Part shown: piece after piece, positions 1-8,789 of the stretch | Position numbering within the stretch: position 1 is the stretch's first letter | Layout: each line of letters begins with the position of its first letter | Assembly (NCBI RefSeq): GCF_934643285.1 | Contig: NZ_CAKUBT010000007.1 | Location: 21,815-85,814, forward strand | Reading direction: 5' to 3' | Length of the DNA stretch: 64,000 bases | Source: an uncultured Ellagibacter sp. | Lineage (GTDB): Bacteria; Actinomycetota; Coriobacteriia; Coriobacteriales; Eggerthellaceae | Program-made: the position numbers and the translations under genes | Notes under the pieces: model-generated | What the model was told of the DNA's origin: nothing | Seen by the model: the letters and a program-made list of their open reading frames with translations, nothing else | Databases searched by the model: none

Positions 1-127
1 CCACAAATGTCTTGCAAGTTGGTGGGAGAATCCGCCACCACCGCAAGCGGCCTCGCCAGAAGATTGCCCGCATGAAGGAAAAACTGTGCAAAGTCAACGC
101 GCTTTCATCGACAGCCGCGTGAGGGCA

Positions 128-270
128 GCAAGTGAGAAGCAAATGACAGGCAAATGAAAAGTTGCGGCTAACTTTTCACGAATCCGCAGGTTATCGCATT
201 GCTGAGGCAAAATCAAACCCGCGATAAGCTTTCCCCGCGGCCAGAAAAGCAAGTGACGAGCAAGTGAAAA
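128..270. repeat. Long direct repeat, copy 1 (downstream of the AlbA_2 gene)
   Basis: This ~143-bp stretch recurs at 1799-1941 in the same orientation and without indels (constant offset 1671). I count about 14 mismatches by eye, and the first 62 bases are identical. It contains a perfect 8-bp inverted repeat (GAAAAGTT, 6-nt loop, AACTTTTC) and ends in the motif GCAAGTGACGAGCAAGTGA, which also occurs just before copy 2. No gene is visible in bases 1-297 apart from this repeat. Confidence 0.9.
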
Positions 271-297
271 ACACGCAGGGAAGACACACGTTGTCGT

Positions 298-1746
298 TTA
301 TGCCCATTGAGGAATGTATCTCATATATCTCGGCGACGTCGACGGATCGACGGGCTTAATCAGCCCTTGTTCAACGCATGTTTTAAGCAACCGGGAAATC
401 TGCGCCGAGTTGGAGTCTTTCAATCCGAAGCGCTCGCGAAGAGACTGATTACTCGCATAATCACGCGCCGCATAGCGCACGCACACATGCCAATAGCATG
501 CGTCCCGCTTTTCCTCGATAGTTAAATCTTTAAAGGGACGCCGACCATAAAGCACCACCCTCGTGCTGTCGCCGTACAGCTCAATGCGCGGAGCAGGAAG
601 ATGGAGCAGCTCGCACGAATAGATGATTTTATCCCAACCCGTCCCCGCCTCCTCGCATATGCCCATACGCCGCATAACGCCCGCAAGATGCTCATTGCGC
701 GAGCACGGCGGGTCATTCACGATTCGAGATACGTCAACCAAAGGCTGACCTGGGTTGGTGAATTCAATACGCCCGTCGAAAACCTCGACCATGGGTCCCG
801 CGCCGCCAACCTGGAAGTCCTGATGGATCAGCGAGTTCCCCATAAGCTCGCGTAAGGCTATTTGAGGATACTCCCCTTCCGTTCTTCTTACCGCACCTTC
901 GATGCGCTCTTCAGAAGGCAGAAGCGCCATAAGATAACGAAAAGCATCTTCGAACGACTGGGCATAGCCAGATGAAAGCGTCTCTTCTTTTTGCATGAGA
1001 ATTCGAGAGGAACCATCGTAGCGGATCACCCGCAGCGCCTTCCTGGCAACGGGAGGAAACGCCGACATATCGCGCGCGATGGTTAAGGCACCTAAGTTCG
1101 TAATCGCATAGGAACCATCCACGTCTTTCGCAACGAAACGATCGACCTCGAGGGCGTGTAGCGCAGATTCCGTCTGAGCGGGCATCGGCTCGTCAAGTTT
1201 CTCGTAATAAAGGGGAATATCAAGAAGCGACACAACCTCGTCAAGCGTCAAGCGATCGAGCGCCACTTGCGTCTCAAACGCCGCCCGCCCAACCTTCGCC
1301 CATAGCTCCGATTCTCGACGAGAACCTGGAACGAGCTTCTGGGTACTGCTCCCCGTTCGAATGTAGGCTTCGTTTTTAAATCGAGCAATCTGGTACGCAG
1401 CGGGCATTATCTTCGCGACAACGACGTGCTTCCCGAACGCTTCCCCTTCCTCGAATTCGAAATGCACGTTGCTGCTCAACATGCTCCGAAGCCAAATCTC
1501 CAGATCTTGGTTGCCGTGTTTTTGCCTACGCGGATAAAAGGACGTGCCCACGACCTCGTGCGATTTATCGGTAACTCCCCATACCTTGTAGGCGAATCGG
1601 ACGTCATGTAACGTCGCCGAATTGGCCAGAGCGCAAATGTCCTTCCCCTCTTTCTCGAACTCGACGAAGTTCTCTTTGAATTCGAGGTATTCGGTTTCTT
1701 CGGGATATGCGCTTAGCTCTTGAATGAGCAGTTTCATATCTTTCAC
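298..1746 (-). CDS. AlbA_2/Schlafen-type putative ATP-binding transcriptional regulator
   Basis: 482 residues. The N-terminal third has the AlbA_2 signature (EYLEFKENF at about 20-28, ICALANS at 37-43, then an IRTGSS strand near 129). The central part carries a GHKL-like ATPase fold of the COG2865/RecG-like group: ALRELMGNSLIHQD at 297-310 and EEAGTGWDKI at 365-374. The last ~75 residues look like a winged helix. Family members are annotated as transcriptional regulators or RecG-related proteins, and some sit in defence islands; the target here is unknown. The gene stands alone between two long direct repeats. ATG at 1737 (MKLLIQEL) is an alternative start three codons in. Confidence 0.85.
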   Translation of the reverse strand: MKDMKLLIQELSAYPEETEYLEFKENFVEFEKEGKDICALANSATLHDVRFAYKVWGVTDKSHEVVGTSFYPRRQKHGNQDLEIWLRSMLSSNVHFEFEEGEAFGKHVVVAKIMPAAYQIARFKNEAYIRTGSSTQKLVPGSRRESELWAKVGRAAFETQVALDRLTLDEVVSLLDIPLYYEKLDEPMPAQTESALHALEVDRFVAKDVDGSYAITNLGALTIARDMSAFPPVARKALRVIRYDGSSRILMQKEETLSSGYAQSFEDAFRYLMALLPSEERIEGAVRRTEGEYPQIALRELMGNSLIHQDFQVGGAGPMVEVFDGRIEFTNPGQPLVDVSRIVNDPPCSRNEHLAGVMRRMGICEEAGTGWDKIIYSCELLHLPAPRIELYGDSTRVVLYGRRPFKDLTIEEKRDACYWHVCVRYAARDYASNQSLRERFGLKDSNSAQISRLLKTCVEQGLIKPVDPSTSPRYMRYIPQWA

Positions 1747-1798
1747 GGCGAGCTCCTTGCTTCCTTAGGTTTTCATTATAAAGAAAAGCAAGTGACGA

Positions 1799-1941
1799 GC
1801 AAGTGAGAAGCAAATGACAGGCAAATGAAAAGTTGCGGCTAACTTTTCACGAATCCGCAGCTTATCGAGCTGTTGGGGCAGAATCAACCCCGCAAAAGGC
1901 CTTCCCTGCGGCCAGAAAAGCAAGTGACGAGCAAGAGAAAA
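1799..1941. repeat. Long direct repeat, copy 2 (upstream of the AlbA_2 gene)
   Basis: Partner of 128-270, about 90% identical by eye, same orientation. It lies immediately 5' of the AlbA_2 gene, so any promoter of that gene is in or next to the repeat. The rest of the 335-bp gene-free stretch 1747-2081 holds a GTGAGAA/TTCTCAC inverted repeat (about 1946-1990) and the hairpin at 2029-2058; no further gene is seen. Confidence 0.9.
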
Positions 1942-2028
1942 GCTAGTGAGAATCCGCCCAAGCAACAAGTCCCGTAGGGCACTTTCTCACGCGCCATTTC
2001 GTGCAAACGGAGTCCTCCCCGAACGCAA

Positions 2029-2058
2029 GAAGGCCGGGCACTTTCGCGTCCGGCCTTC
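2029..2058 (-). terminator. Hairpin at the 3' end of the feo operon
   Basis: Perfect 9-bp arms, GAAGGCCGG at 2029-2037 and CCGGCCTTC at 2050-2058, with a 12-nt loop, 23 bp past the last feo gene. There is no clear T-run, so it may terminate weakly or only protect the 3' end. Confidence 0.55.
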
Positions 2059-2081
2059 CCGTTGAATCATAAGAAAACGTG

Positions 2082-2306
2082 CTATCTGAGCGCCTTGCCC
2101 ATGTCGGCTACCATGCACTCGACCGCTCCGCAGCCGGAACAGCCATGGCAGCTTCCACATCCGCTTCGAGGGCTATCGCTATCCCCGCAGTGGTCGTGGC
2201 AATCGCACAGGCCGCGCGTCGCAATGCGGCGCACCGCCAGCACAGCAAGCACGGCGATGACGAGCGCGACGACGATCGTCGACGGCGTCCAAACCAAACC
2301 CATCAT
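2082..2306 (-). CDS. FeoB-associated Cys-rich membrane protein
   Basis: 74 residues: one N-terminal transmembrane helix (about 8-27) followed by a short Cys/His-rich tail (CDCHDHCGD, CGSCHGCSGC, EC). This is the layout of the small FeoB-associated proteins found after feoB in Firmicutes and Actinobacteria; they are thought to sit with the FeoB channel, but their role is not settled. It is the last gene of the feo operon, 78 bp after feoB. The start is supported by GGAGG eight to nine bases upstream of the ATG. Confidence 0.8.
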   Translation of the reverse strand: MMGLVWTPSTIVVALVIAVLAVLAVRRIATRGLCDCHDHCGDSDSPRSGCGSCHGCSGCGAVECMVADMGKALR

Positions 2307-2384
2307 AGGTGCGCCTCCTTTCTTGCGGTTTGATATCGGGGACGCGCCCGAAAACGCATCCCCGAAAGTTACTCTCAGTATACT

Positions 2385-5015
2385 TTACGCCGCTTCATTC
2401 TCGGTTTCAAGCTTGCGAGCAACCTTTTCGTCCTTCTTGTCGTAATTCGGCATCGGACGGAAGATTTGGAAGAGCATGAGCGCCGCGATGATGATGGCAA
2501 CCACGGTCCAGATACCGAAGCTCACTTCTCCCAAGGCCAGGCCAACGAACTGGTAGAGCATGCATCCCACGCACCAGGCAAAACCGCACATGTAGCCGAT
2601 GGTGATCCAGAACCACTTAGCCGAGCGCTGCTGCTGGCGAATGGTGCCCATTGCCGCGAAGCACGGCGCGCACAGCAGGTTGAAGGCGCAGAAGGCGACG
2701 ATCGCAGCGGTCGATCCGCTAAGCATCTGGGCAAAGCCGTACCACAGCTGCGGGTCCGCCTCGCCGAAGTCGCCGAGCTGGGTGATGATGCCGACGGTCG
2801 CGACGACGTTTTCCTTCGCAACGAGGCCGGTGACGGCAGTTGCAGTGGCCTGCCAGTTCGCGAAGCCGAGCGGCGCGAAGATCCAGGCCAGCAGGTTACC
2901 AAGGCCCGCCATGAGGCTGTACTCCATGTAGTCGGGCGCCTCGGAATCAAGCAGGCCGAAGCCTTCGCCCGCATCGCCGAAGTTCATGAGGAACCAGATG
3001 ACGATCGTGGACAGGAAGATGATGGTACCTGCTTTGATGATGTAGCCCTTCACGCGCTCCCACATCGAGAGCAGGATGTTCTTCACGCCCGGCATGTGGT
3101 ACTGCGGAAGCTCCATGATAAACGGCGTGGTCTCGCCGGCGAAGAGCTTGGTCTTTTTCAGCATGATGCCGGAGAGGATGATCGCAATGACGCCCATGAA
3201 GTAGAACATCGGGGCGACATACCAGGTGGCGTCGGAATTGCCGGACGCGATCGCGCCGAACACGAGGGCGATGATCGGCATCTTCGCGCCGCAGGGGATC
3301 ATGGTGGTGGTCATGATCGTCATGCGGCGATCCTTCTCGTTCTCGATCGTCTTGGTTGCCATGACGGCGGGCACGCCGCAGCCGGAGGCGATGAGCATCG
3401 GGATGAAGGATTTGCCAGACAGGCCGAACTTGCGGAAGATGCGGTCCATGATGAACGCGACGCGGGACATGTAGCCGCACAGCTCCAGGAAGCCAAGGAG
3501 CAAGAAGAGGATGACCATCTGCGGAATGAAGCCGATAACGGCGCCAACACCTGCGACGATGCCGTCCATGACGAGCGACTGGAGCCACGGGGCGACTTCG
3601 GCTGCCTCAAGGGCATTGCCAATGATAGCACCAAGACCCGGGATCCACAGGCCCCAAGAACCATCGGAGGGGTCGGGCTCTTCGACTTCGAGAGCAGCCC
3701 GGTAATCGGCGAAGGTGATCGCCTGCTCCTCGACCTCGCCGTCGTCGCCTTCGACCTCCATCGTGGCAACAGCGTGCTTGGCCTGGGCCTCTTCGTCGAA
3801 CGCCGCAATCGTTGCCTGAGCATCGTCGTACTCGGCAACGGCGTCTTCGTACTCGGCCATAGCGTCGGCGTCGGTGGCGTCTTCGGGAGCCTCGGGCTCG
3901 GCCAAAACCAGCGCGTCGATCACTTCTTGGGAGTCATCGGAGGGAAGGCCGGACACCTCGTCCTCGCCGAGGATGTTCTCGACGTAGGCGGTAATCTGCG
4001 CCTGGGCGTCTTCGTACTCGGCCGTGGCCTCGTCGAACGCCTCGCCGCCGGTGTAGAGCCAGCCGTCGCCGGAGATGCCGTCGTTGGCCCAGTCGGTCAC
4101 AACGCCGCCGCCGACAGAGACGGCCAGCCAGTACACGAAGAACATGATGACGATGAAGATCGGCAGGCCGAGGAATCGGTTCGTGACGACGCGGTCGATC
4201 TTCTGGGTGGTGGACATGCCCTTGGTCGACTTCTTCACCGTGTCGTCGACGACGCTGGCGATCTCATCGTAGCGGGCAGAGGTCACGATAGACTCTGCGT
4301 CATCGTCGAGCTCGGCCTCAAGCGCGTCACGGATGGCGTCGACCGTTTTCTTGTCGGCGTCCGTCAGCTTGAGCTGGGAAATCGTGCGCTCCTCGCCCTC
4401 GAGCACCTTGATGGCGAACCAACGGGCCGTCGCGGAGGAAACCCGCGAGCCGAGAACGTCAATAATCTTCGCGAGCGCCGTCTCGATCTCGTCGGAGAAG
4501 CGGATCTGCGGCGCAGCGGGAACGCCCTTCTTGCCGAGCTCGATCGCAGTCTTCACAAGCTCGTCCATGCCGCGGCCCTTGAGCGCCGAGGTGGGAACAA
4601 TCGGGCATCCAAGCTCGCGAGAGAGCTTGTCGACGTCGATCTTGTCGCCGTTCTTCTCGACGAGGTCCATCATGTTGAGGGCGATGACCACAGGCAGGCC
4701 CAACTCGAGGATCTGCGTGGTCAAATACAGGTTGCGCTCCAGGTTGGTCGCGTCGATCAGGTTGATGACGACGTCCGGGTCGCCATCGAGAAGATAGTCG
4801 CGCGCGACGATTTCTTCGGGCGAATACGGCGAGAGCGAATAGATGCCGGGAAGGTCGGTAACCGTGACGTCCTTGTCCTTGGTGTACTTGCCTTCCTTCT
4901 TTTCAACAGTAACGCCAGGCCAGTTGCCAACATATTGGTTGGCGCCGGTCAGGTCGTTGAACATGGTCGTCTTGCCGCAGTTCGGGTTGCCGGCAAGCGC
5001 AATGCGAATTCCCAT
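2385..5015 (-). CDS. feoB: Ferrous iron transporter FeoB
   Basis: 876 residues, longer than the usual 700-780. The cytoplasmic GTPase domain has G1 GNPNCGKT (9-16), G2 around T35, G3 DLPG (54-57) and G4 NMMD (114-117). The first membrane helix is about 281-303. The two Gate-type membrane repeats with conserved Cys follow from about 485 (GYMSRVAF, ASGCGVPA, PCGAKMP). Between helix 1 and the rest is a ~130-residue, very acidic insert (about 320-452) rich in EYEDA-like stretches, which is unusual for FeoB. It imports Fe(II) across the membrane, with the FeoA proteins encoded just upstream as likely partners. RBS AAAGGT precedes the ATG. Confidence 0.97.
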   Translation of the reverse strand: MGIRIALAGNPNCGKTTMFNDLTGANQYVGNWPGVTVEKKEGKYTKDKDVTVTDLPGIYSLSPYSPEEIVARDYLLDGDPDVVINLIDATNLERNLYLTTQILELGLPVVIALNMMDLVEKNGDKIDVDKLSRELGCPIVPTSALKGRGMDELVKTAIELGKKGVPAAPQIRFSDEIETALAKIIDVLGSRVSSATARWFAIKVLEGEERTISQLKLTDADKKTVDAIRDALEAELDDDAESIVTSARYDEIASVVDDTVKKSTKGMSTTQKIDRVVTNRFLGLPIFIVIMFFVYWLAVSVGGGVVTDWANDGISGDGWLYTGGEAFDEATAEYEDAQAQITAYVENILGEDEVSGLPSDDSQEVIDALVLAEPEAPEDATDADAMAEYEDAVAEYDDAQATIAAFDEEAQAKHAVATMEVEGDDGEVEEQAITFADYRAALEVEEPDPSDGSWGLWIPGLGAIIGNALEAAEVAPWLQSLVMDGIVAGVGAVIGFIPQMVILFLLLGFLELCGYMSRVAFIMDRIFRKFGLSGKSFIPMLIASGCGVPAVMATKTIENEKDRRMTIMTTTMIPCGAKMPIIALVFGAIASGNSDATWYVAPMFYFMGVIAIILSGIMLKKTKLFAGETTPFIMELPQYHMPGVKNILLSMWERVKGYIIKAGTIIFLSTIVIWFLMNFGDAGEGFGLLDSEAPDYMEYSLMAGLGNLLAWIFAPLGFANWQATATAVTGLVAKENVVATVGIITQLGDFGEADPQLWYGFAQMLSGSTAAIVAFCAFNLLCAPCFAAMGTIRQQQRSAKWFWITIGYMCGFAWCVGCMLYQFVGLALGEVSFGIWTVVAIIIAALMLFQIFRPMPNYDKKDEKVARKLETENEAA

Positions 5016-5160
5016 GATCTACCTTTCCAAAATCAACGATGCTTACCTTTGCTGCTTCGCCGAAACGGCGGCACCCTGAAGGGTCGGTGCGGTCGCTTCG
5101 ATAAGTTAGATGACACTAACCGCCAAGCAAAGAAAAAGGCCTGCAAAGGCCCTGCTCGAA

Positions 5161-5400
5161 CTAAAGAACGAGCACACTTTCGGCTTCGCTCTTGCGCAGC
5201 GAAAGCTCATAGCCGCGAACGGTGACCTCGATAGGATCGCCGAGCGGCGCCACCTTGCGAACGAAAACCTCGACGCCCTTGGTGATGCCCATGTCCATGA
5301 TGTGGCGCTTGAGGGCACCTTCGCCCACAAGGCGGCGCACCGTGGCGGTCTCGCCGATGGCGACATCGCGCAGCGTCTTGTCCTGACCTGCTTCTGCCAT
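5161..5400 (-). CDS. feoA: FeoA-domain protein (copy next to feoB)
   Basis: 79 residues from the ATG at 5400, chosen because GGAGGAG lies just upstream; the open frame runs 10 codons further. It is a single FeoA SH3-like domain: RDVAIGETATVRRL, KRHIMDMGITKGVEV, then a hydrophobic end with a basic turn (RGYELSLRKSEA). FeoA binds FeoB and is needed for iron uptake in other bacteria. It lies 145 bp upstream of feoB and downstream of a second feoA, on the same strand. Confidence 0.92.
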   Translation of the reverse strand: MAEAGQDKTLRDVAIGETATVRRLVGEGALKRHIMDMGITKGVEVFVRKVAPLGDPIEVTVRGYELSLRKSEAESVLVL

Positions 5401-5558
5401 AGCTTCTCCTCCTTTTCCTTCCTGTCTCAAAAGTCGTCCTGTCGCCGCAGCTTTCCGCGCAGTTGCGGAAACGGACGCAATGCGCCCTTTGCTGTGGCTT
5501 TAGCTTTTCACGGGGCTGCCGCACTCCCCTTTGCGGAAAGTGCGCCCGCCCACGAAAA

Positions 5559-5843
5559 CTAACGGGTGATGATGCGCTGCGCGACCTGCTTGTTCAGTGC
5601 GACCTGCGCACCTTTGACCTCGACGATGAAGTTGCCCGCCTGCTCGGAGACGACCTTCACTTCAGCGCCGGCGACAAAGCCAAGATTCTCGAGATGATGG
5701 AGCACATCGCCCTTTTCGCGAACCTTGACGACGGTGCCCGTCTCGCCCGTCTTCATAAAGGTGAGCGGCATCTGCGCCATGGAAGGTCCCGCAACGGTTG
5801 CGGTGCTCATGCCTTTGTCCATCGCCATTGCTTCCTGCATCAT
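5559..5843 (-). CDS. feoA: Second FeoA-domain protein, first gene of the feo operon
   Basis: 94 residues: a Met-rich N-terminal extension of ~25 residues, then a FeoA domain (LTFMKTGETGTVVKV, HHLENLGFVAGAEVKVV, GAQVALNKQVAQRIITR). It begins the operon feoA-feoA-feoB-Cys-rich protein. Two FeoA genes before feoB are common in anaerobes and the two may play different roles. The start has GAGGT upstream, and a perfect palindrome sits 22 bp before it. Confidence 0.9.
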   Translation of the reverse strand: MMQEAMAMDKGMSTATVAGPSMAQMPLTFMKTGETGTVVKVREKGDVLHHLENLGFVAGAEVKVVSEQAGNFIVEVKGAQVALNKQVAQRIITR

Positions 5844-5864
5844 AGCTACCTCGTCTTTCTTTGC

Positions 5865-5876
5865 TAACCGCGGTTA
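5865..5876. promoter_or_regulatory. Candidate operator upstream of the feo operon
   Basis: Perfect 12-bp palindrome TAACCGCGGTTA. A related half-site, CCGTGGTTAAT, lies about 95 bp away (5964-5974) in the same divergent region shared with thrC. A position just upstream of iron-uptake genes suggests an iron-responsive repressor (DtxR or Fur type), but the sequence does not match a box I can name with certainty. The 277-bp gap 5844-6120 otherwise holds only the thrC promoter region. Confidence 0.45.
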
Positions 5877-6120
5877 ACATCTAGCTATCATATGCCATCT
5901 CTGGCTCGATTTGGAAGCCTTGGTGAACTTTTTTGTTTCCTTCGGCTAATCTCCATAATTCGCCGTGGTTAATTTTTCGTTACGAAACGCCTTAGAGCCA
6001 GACGCCAAAGCGAAGGTTGCGATAATGGTTGAATTGCAAAAATTGCGGATAATTTCCCTTTAAGATGTTTTCGCAGATAGTATAGTAAGCATGACTTATC
6101 TGAACGCGGAAGGTTGCAAT

Positions 6121-7701
6121 ATGAAAGACAGCTTCGCCCCGGCTGCAGGCGTAAACGAGAACTTCTATTCCGACACGCGCGGCCTCGTGAGCGACCCCGT
6201 CCCCTTCACAAAGGCGGTCATTGACGGCCTGGCCCATGGAGGCGGCCTCTACGTCCCTGCCCACGTGCCGGCACTTTCGATCGACGAGATTTGCAGCTTG
6301 GCGGGAATGCCCTACTCCAAGCGCGCCGCCACGGTTTACCGCGCCTTCGGCGTCGACCTGCCGACCGAGCGCATCGAAGCGCTTATGGAAAGCGCCTACG
6401 GCGACCAGTTCGACGACGAGCGCATCTGCCCGATCACCTCGCTCGATGAGAACACCCACGTGCTCGAGCTGTGGCATGGCCCCACGAGCGCGTTCAAGGA
6501 CATGGCACTGCAATGCCTGCCCCGCTTCTTCTCCGCGAGCGCCGAGGTGCTTCGCGAACGCGGGGAACTCGACCACGACTTCCTCATCCTGGTGGCAACT
6601 TCGGGCGACACGGGCAAGGCCGCGCTCGAAGGCTTCAAGAACGCCGAGCACGTGCGCATCGGCGTGCTGTTCCCCGATGGCGGCGTGAGCGACATTCAGC
6701 GCAAGCAGATGGTCACGACCACCGGCGACAACGTGCAGGTCTGGGGCGTGCGCGGCAACTTCGACGACTGCCAGACCGGCGTGAAGAACGTCTTCGGCGA
6801 CGAGGCGTACGCCGAGAAGCTGCTCTCTGAGCACAACGTGACCTTATCGAGCGCGAACTCCATCAACTGGGGGCGCCTCATGCCCCAGATCGTGTACTAC
6901 ATCTCGAGCTACGCCGAGCTGGTTGCCAAGGGCAAGGTCGAAGCTGGCAAGCCGATCGACGTCTGCGTCCCCACGGGCAATTTCGGGAACATCCTCGCCG
7001 CATGGTACGCCAAGCGCATGGGCACCCCGATCGAAATGCTCTTCTGCGCGAGCAACGAGAACCGCGTGCTCACCGACTTCATCAACACCGGCACCTACGA
7101 CATCTCCGAGCGCGACTTTGCACTGACGCCGTCGCCGTCGATGGACATCCTGGTGTCCTCCAACCTGGAGCGCCAGCTGTTCGAGCTTTCCGGGCGCAAC
7201 GCCGAGGCGGTTCGCAGCTGGATGTCCGACCTGCGCGAGAAGAAATGCTTCCGCGTGGATGCCGACACCTTCGCGGCCGTGCGCGCCGAGTTCGCGGCCG
7301 ACTCCGTCGACAATGAGACCTGCCTTTCCACCATCAAGGAGGTCTTCGACGCCAACGGCTATCTCATCGACCCGCACACCGCGGTCGCCTACAAGGTCGC
7401 CGAGCAGCTGCGCGGCGAAAACCCCGTGCTCATCGCGAGCACGGCCCATTGGGCGAAGTTCGGCGACAACGTGTATCGCGCGCTTCACGGCATGGCGCCC
7501 GGAGAGCCGCTTCCCGAAGAGGCTGCTGCGCTTTCGGGATGCCAGCTCAACGAGCTGATCGCCGACGAGACCGGGCAGCACAACGTGCCCGCCAACCTGG
7601 CATCCCTCGACGCGGCGCACGTGCGCTTCGAAGAGGTTATCGATAACTCGACCGAGGACATCGAGCACGCAGCAGCGGCTTTTCTCGGCAAGACAAACTA
7701 A
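6121..7701 (+). CDS. thrC: Threonine synthase
   Basis: 526 residues from the ATG at 6121 (GGAAGG nine bases upstream); the frame is open from 6091. It converts O-phosphohomoserine to threonine using PLP. The PLP lysine is K126 in GPTSAFKDMALQ, and the phosphate-binding loop is VATSGDTGKAA. The N-terminal domain (DTRG, GGLYVP) and the length match the long threonine synthases. It is divergent from the feo operon, with a ModE-like gene 49 bp downstream. A likely -10 (TATAGT) is visible about 35-40 bp upstream. Confidence 0.96.
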   Translation: MKDSFAPAAGVNENFYSDTRGLVSDPVPFTKAVIDGLAHGGGLYVPAHVPALSIDEICSLAGMPYSKRAATVYRAFGVDLPTERIEALMESAYGDQFDDERICPITSLDENTHVLELWHGPTSAFKDMALQCLPRFFSASAEVLRERGELDHDFLILVATSGDTGKAALEGFKNAEHVRIGVLFPDGGVSDIQRKQMVTTTGDNVQVWGVRGNFDDCQTGVKNVFGDEAYAEKLLSEHNVTLSSANSINWGRLMPQIVYYISSYAELVAKGKVEAGKPIDVCVPTGNFGNILAAWYAKRMGTPIEMLFCASNENRVLTDFINTGTYDISERDFALTPSPSMDILVSSNLERQLFELSGRNAEAVRSWMSDLREKKCFRVDADTFAAVRAEFAADSVDNETCLSTIKEVFDANGYLIDPHTAVAYKVAEQLRGENPVLIASTAHWAKFGDNVYRALHGMAPGEPLPEEAAALSGCQLNELIADETGQHNVPANLASLDAAHVRFEEVIDNSTEDIEHAAAAFLGKTN

Positions 7702-7750
7702 CAATCAGGAAACCACAGGCAAACAGAAAACCGTCGAAAAAGGGGAACCC

Positions 7751-8095
7751 ATGAGCAAGCTTACCAACCTCACTCCATCCATCAGGCTTTCCATCAAGAA
7801 CCCGGACTCCGAGAGCGGATCGGTGTTCGGCCGCGGCATCGCCGATTTGTGCCTCGGCGTGCGTGAGAAGGGCTCGCTGAACGCCGCCGCGAAGAGCATC
7901 GGCATGGCGTACAGCAAGGCCTGGCGCATCATCAAGGAAACCGAAGCAGCCTTGGAAATCCAGCTGCTCAATCGCGATGGCGCCCACGGGAGCAGCCTTA
8001 CCGATGAGGGTAACAAGCTTCTCGACTCCTATCTTGAAATCGCCAAGCGCGTTCAGGAAGCAGCCGAGAAGGAATTCCACCGTCTCGTCGACTAG
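7751..8095 (+). CDS. ModE-type winged-helix regulator without molybdate-binding domain
   Basis: 114 residues that match only the N-terminal LysR-like winged helix of ModE (LNAAAKSIGMAYSKAWRII, then LTDEGNKLLDSYLEI). The C-terminal MOP domains that bind molybdate in classical ModE are absent, so what it senses, if anything, is unknown. Short ModE-like proteins are common in anaerobes rich in molybdoenzymes, as this window is. The RBS AAAAAGGGG precedes the ATG. The 3' end overlaps the convergent zinc-ribbon gene by 4 bp. Confidence 0.82.
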   Translation: MSKLTNLTPSIRLSIKNPDSESGSVFGRGIADLCLGVREKGSLNAAAKSIGMAYSKAWRIIKETEAALEIQLLNRDGAHGSSLTDEGNKLLDSYLEIAKRVQEAAEKEFHRLVD

Positions 8096-8442
8096 GCATC
8101 GGCGGCTCTCGTCCGCCCAGCTGGGGCGCATCCCGCAAAATCGACGGCAACCCGCACGCCCGCGGCGCCTTCCGGCACCGCGATATGGAGTACGAGGTCC
8201 CGCGTAGCCGATTTCGCATCCGCTTTGCTTTCTTGGCGCACGTCCACAGGGCGTGCGTCTTTCTTTTTCTCCTCGGCTTCGACCGAATCGCGGGCTTTTC
8301 CCGAGCAATCCGACGGCTCCTCCGGTTCGAACACACCCCCATGCGCCTCTTCGGCATCGGGGGAATCGAATCGATGCAGGCATCCGTAGCAAGTATCCAT
8401 ATCGTCGAACACCCGCGCCTTGCACACAGGGCACACTTTCAT
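8092..8442 (-). CDS. Small zinc-ribbon protein at the end of the Tad operon
   Basis: 116 residues from the ATG at 8442. Two CxxC knuckles near the N-terminus (CPVC at 4-7, CYGC at 18-21) form a zinc ribbon. They are followed by a long acidic/basic linker and a ~30-residue hydrophobic end (LVLHIAVPEGAAGVRVAVDF). The start codon overlaps the stop of the DUF192 gene (ATGA), so it belongs to the Tad operon. No specific function recognised. Confidence 0.7.
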   Translation of the reverse strand: MKVCPVCKARVFDDMDTCYGCLHRFDSPDAEEAHGGVFEPEEPSDCSGKARDSVEAEEKKKDARPVDVRQESKADAKSATRDLVLHIAVPEGAAGVRVAVDFAGCAPAGRTRAADA

Positions 8443-8789
8443 CTTGTTGGTCCTTTCCGCTCTCTTTGCGCCGCATAGGCAACAAGCCCCACGCGGTCCC
8501 CTTCCGAAAACCATGCCCCGCATTCGGCAAAGCGCTCAATAGTCGCCACCGCACGAGGACATCGCAGACGCCTCATCGGACCCACTGCGCGATACGATTC
8601 GAGCACGACGCCGCAGCGATCGACGAACGCGATGTCGAGCTTTCGAACCATGCCGACGGTATGCACGTCGTTGCACGGCATGAGAATCAAAGGCTCGCTG
8701 CACCTGCGCCGCAAAAGCAGCCCGCGCGCCCTCGACGGGCCGTCCGTCGCCACCATGAGCCGCGACCAGGCGCGATCGCCCGACCTCAA
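8439..8789 (-). CDS. DUF192-family protein in the Tad operon
   Basis: About 116 residues. DUF192 (COG1430) hallmarks are visible: RARGLLLR, then MPCNDVHTVGMVRKLDIAFVD, then a C-terminal GDRV. The function of the family is unknown. I favour a TTG start at 8789 that overlaps the upstream stop codon (TTGA), because the ATG at 8756 would cut into the first strand of the domain. It sits between pseudopilin-type genes and a zinc-ribbon gene, all overlapping by a few bases. Confidence 0.65.
   Translation of the reverse strand: MRSGDRAWSRLMVATDGPSRARGLLLRRRCSEPLILMPCNDVHTVGMVRKLDIAFVDRCGVVLESYRAVGPMRRLRCPRAVATIERFAECGAWFSEGDRVGLVAYAAQRERKGPTR

Noticed and set aside
2466..5225. 919-codon open frame on the plus strand across feoB
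   Set aside because: Exact antisense shadow of feoB in GC-rich DNA; composition is His/Arg/Asp-rich without any domain, and no RBS is seen.
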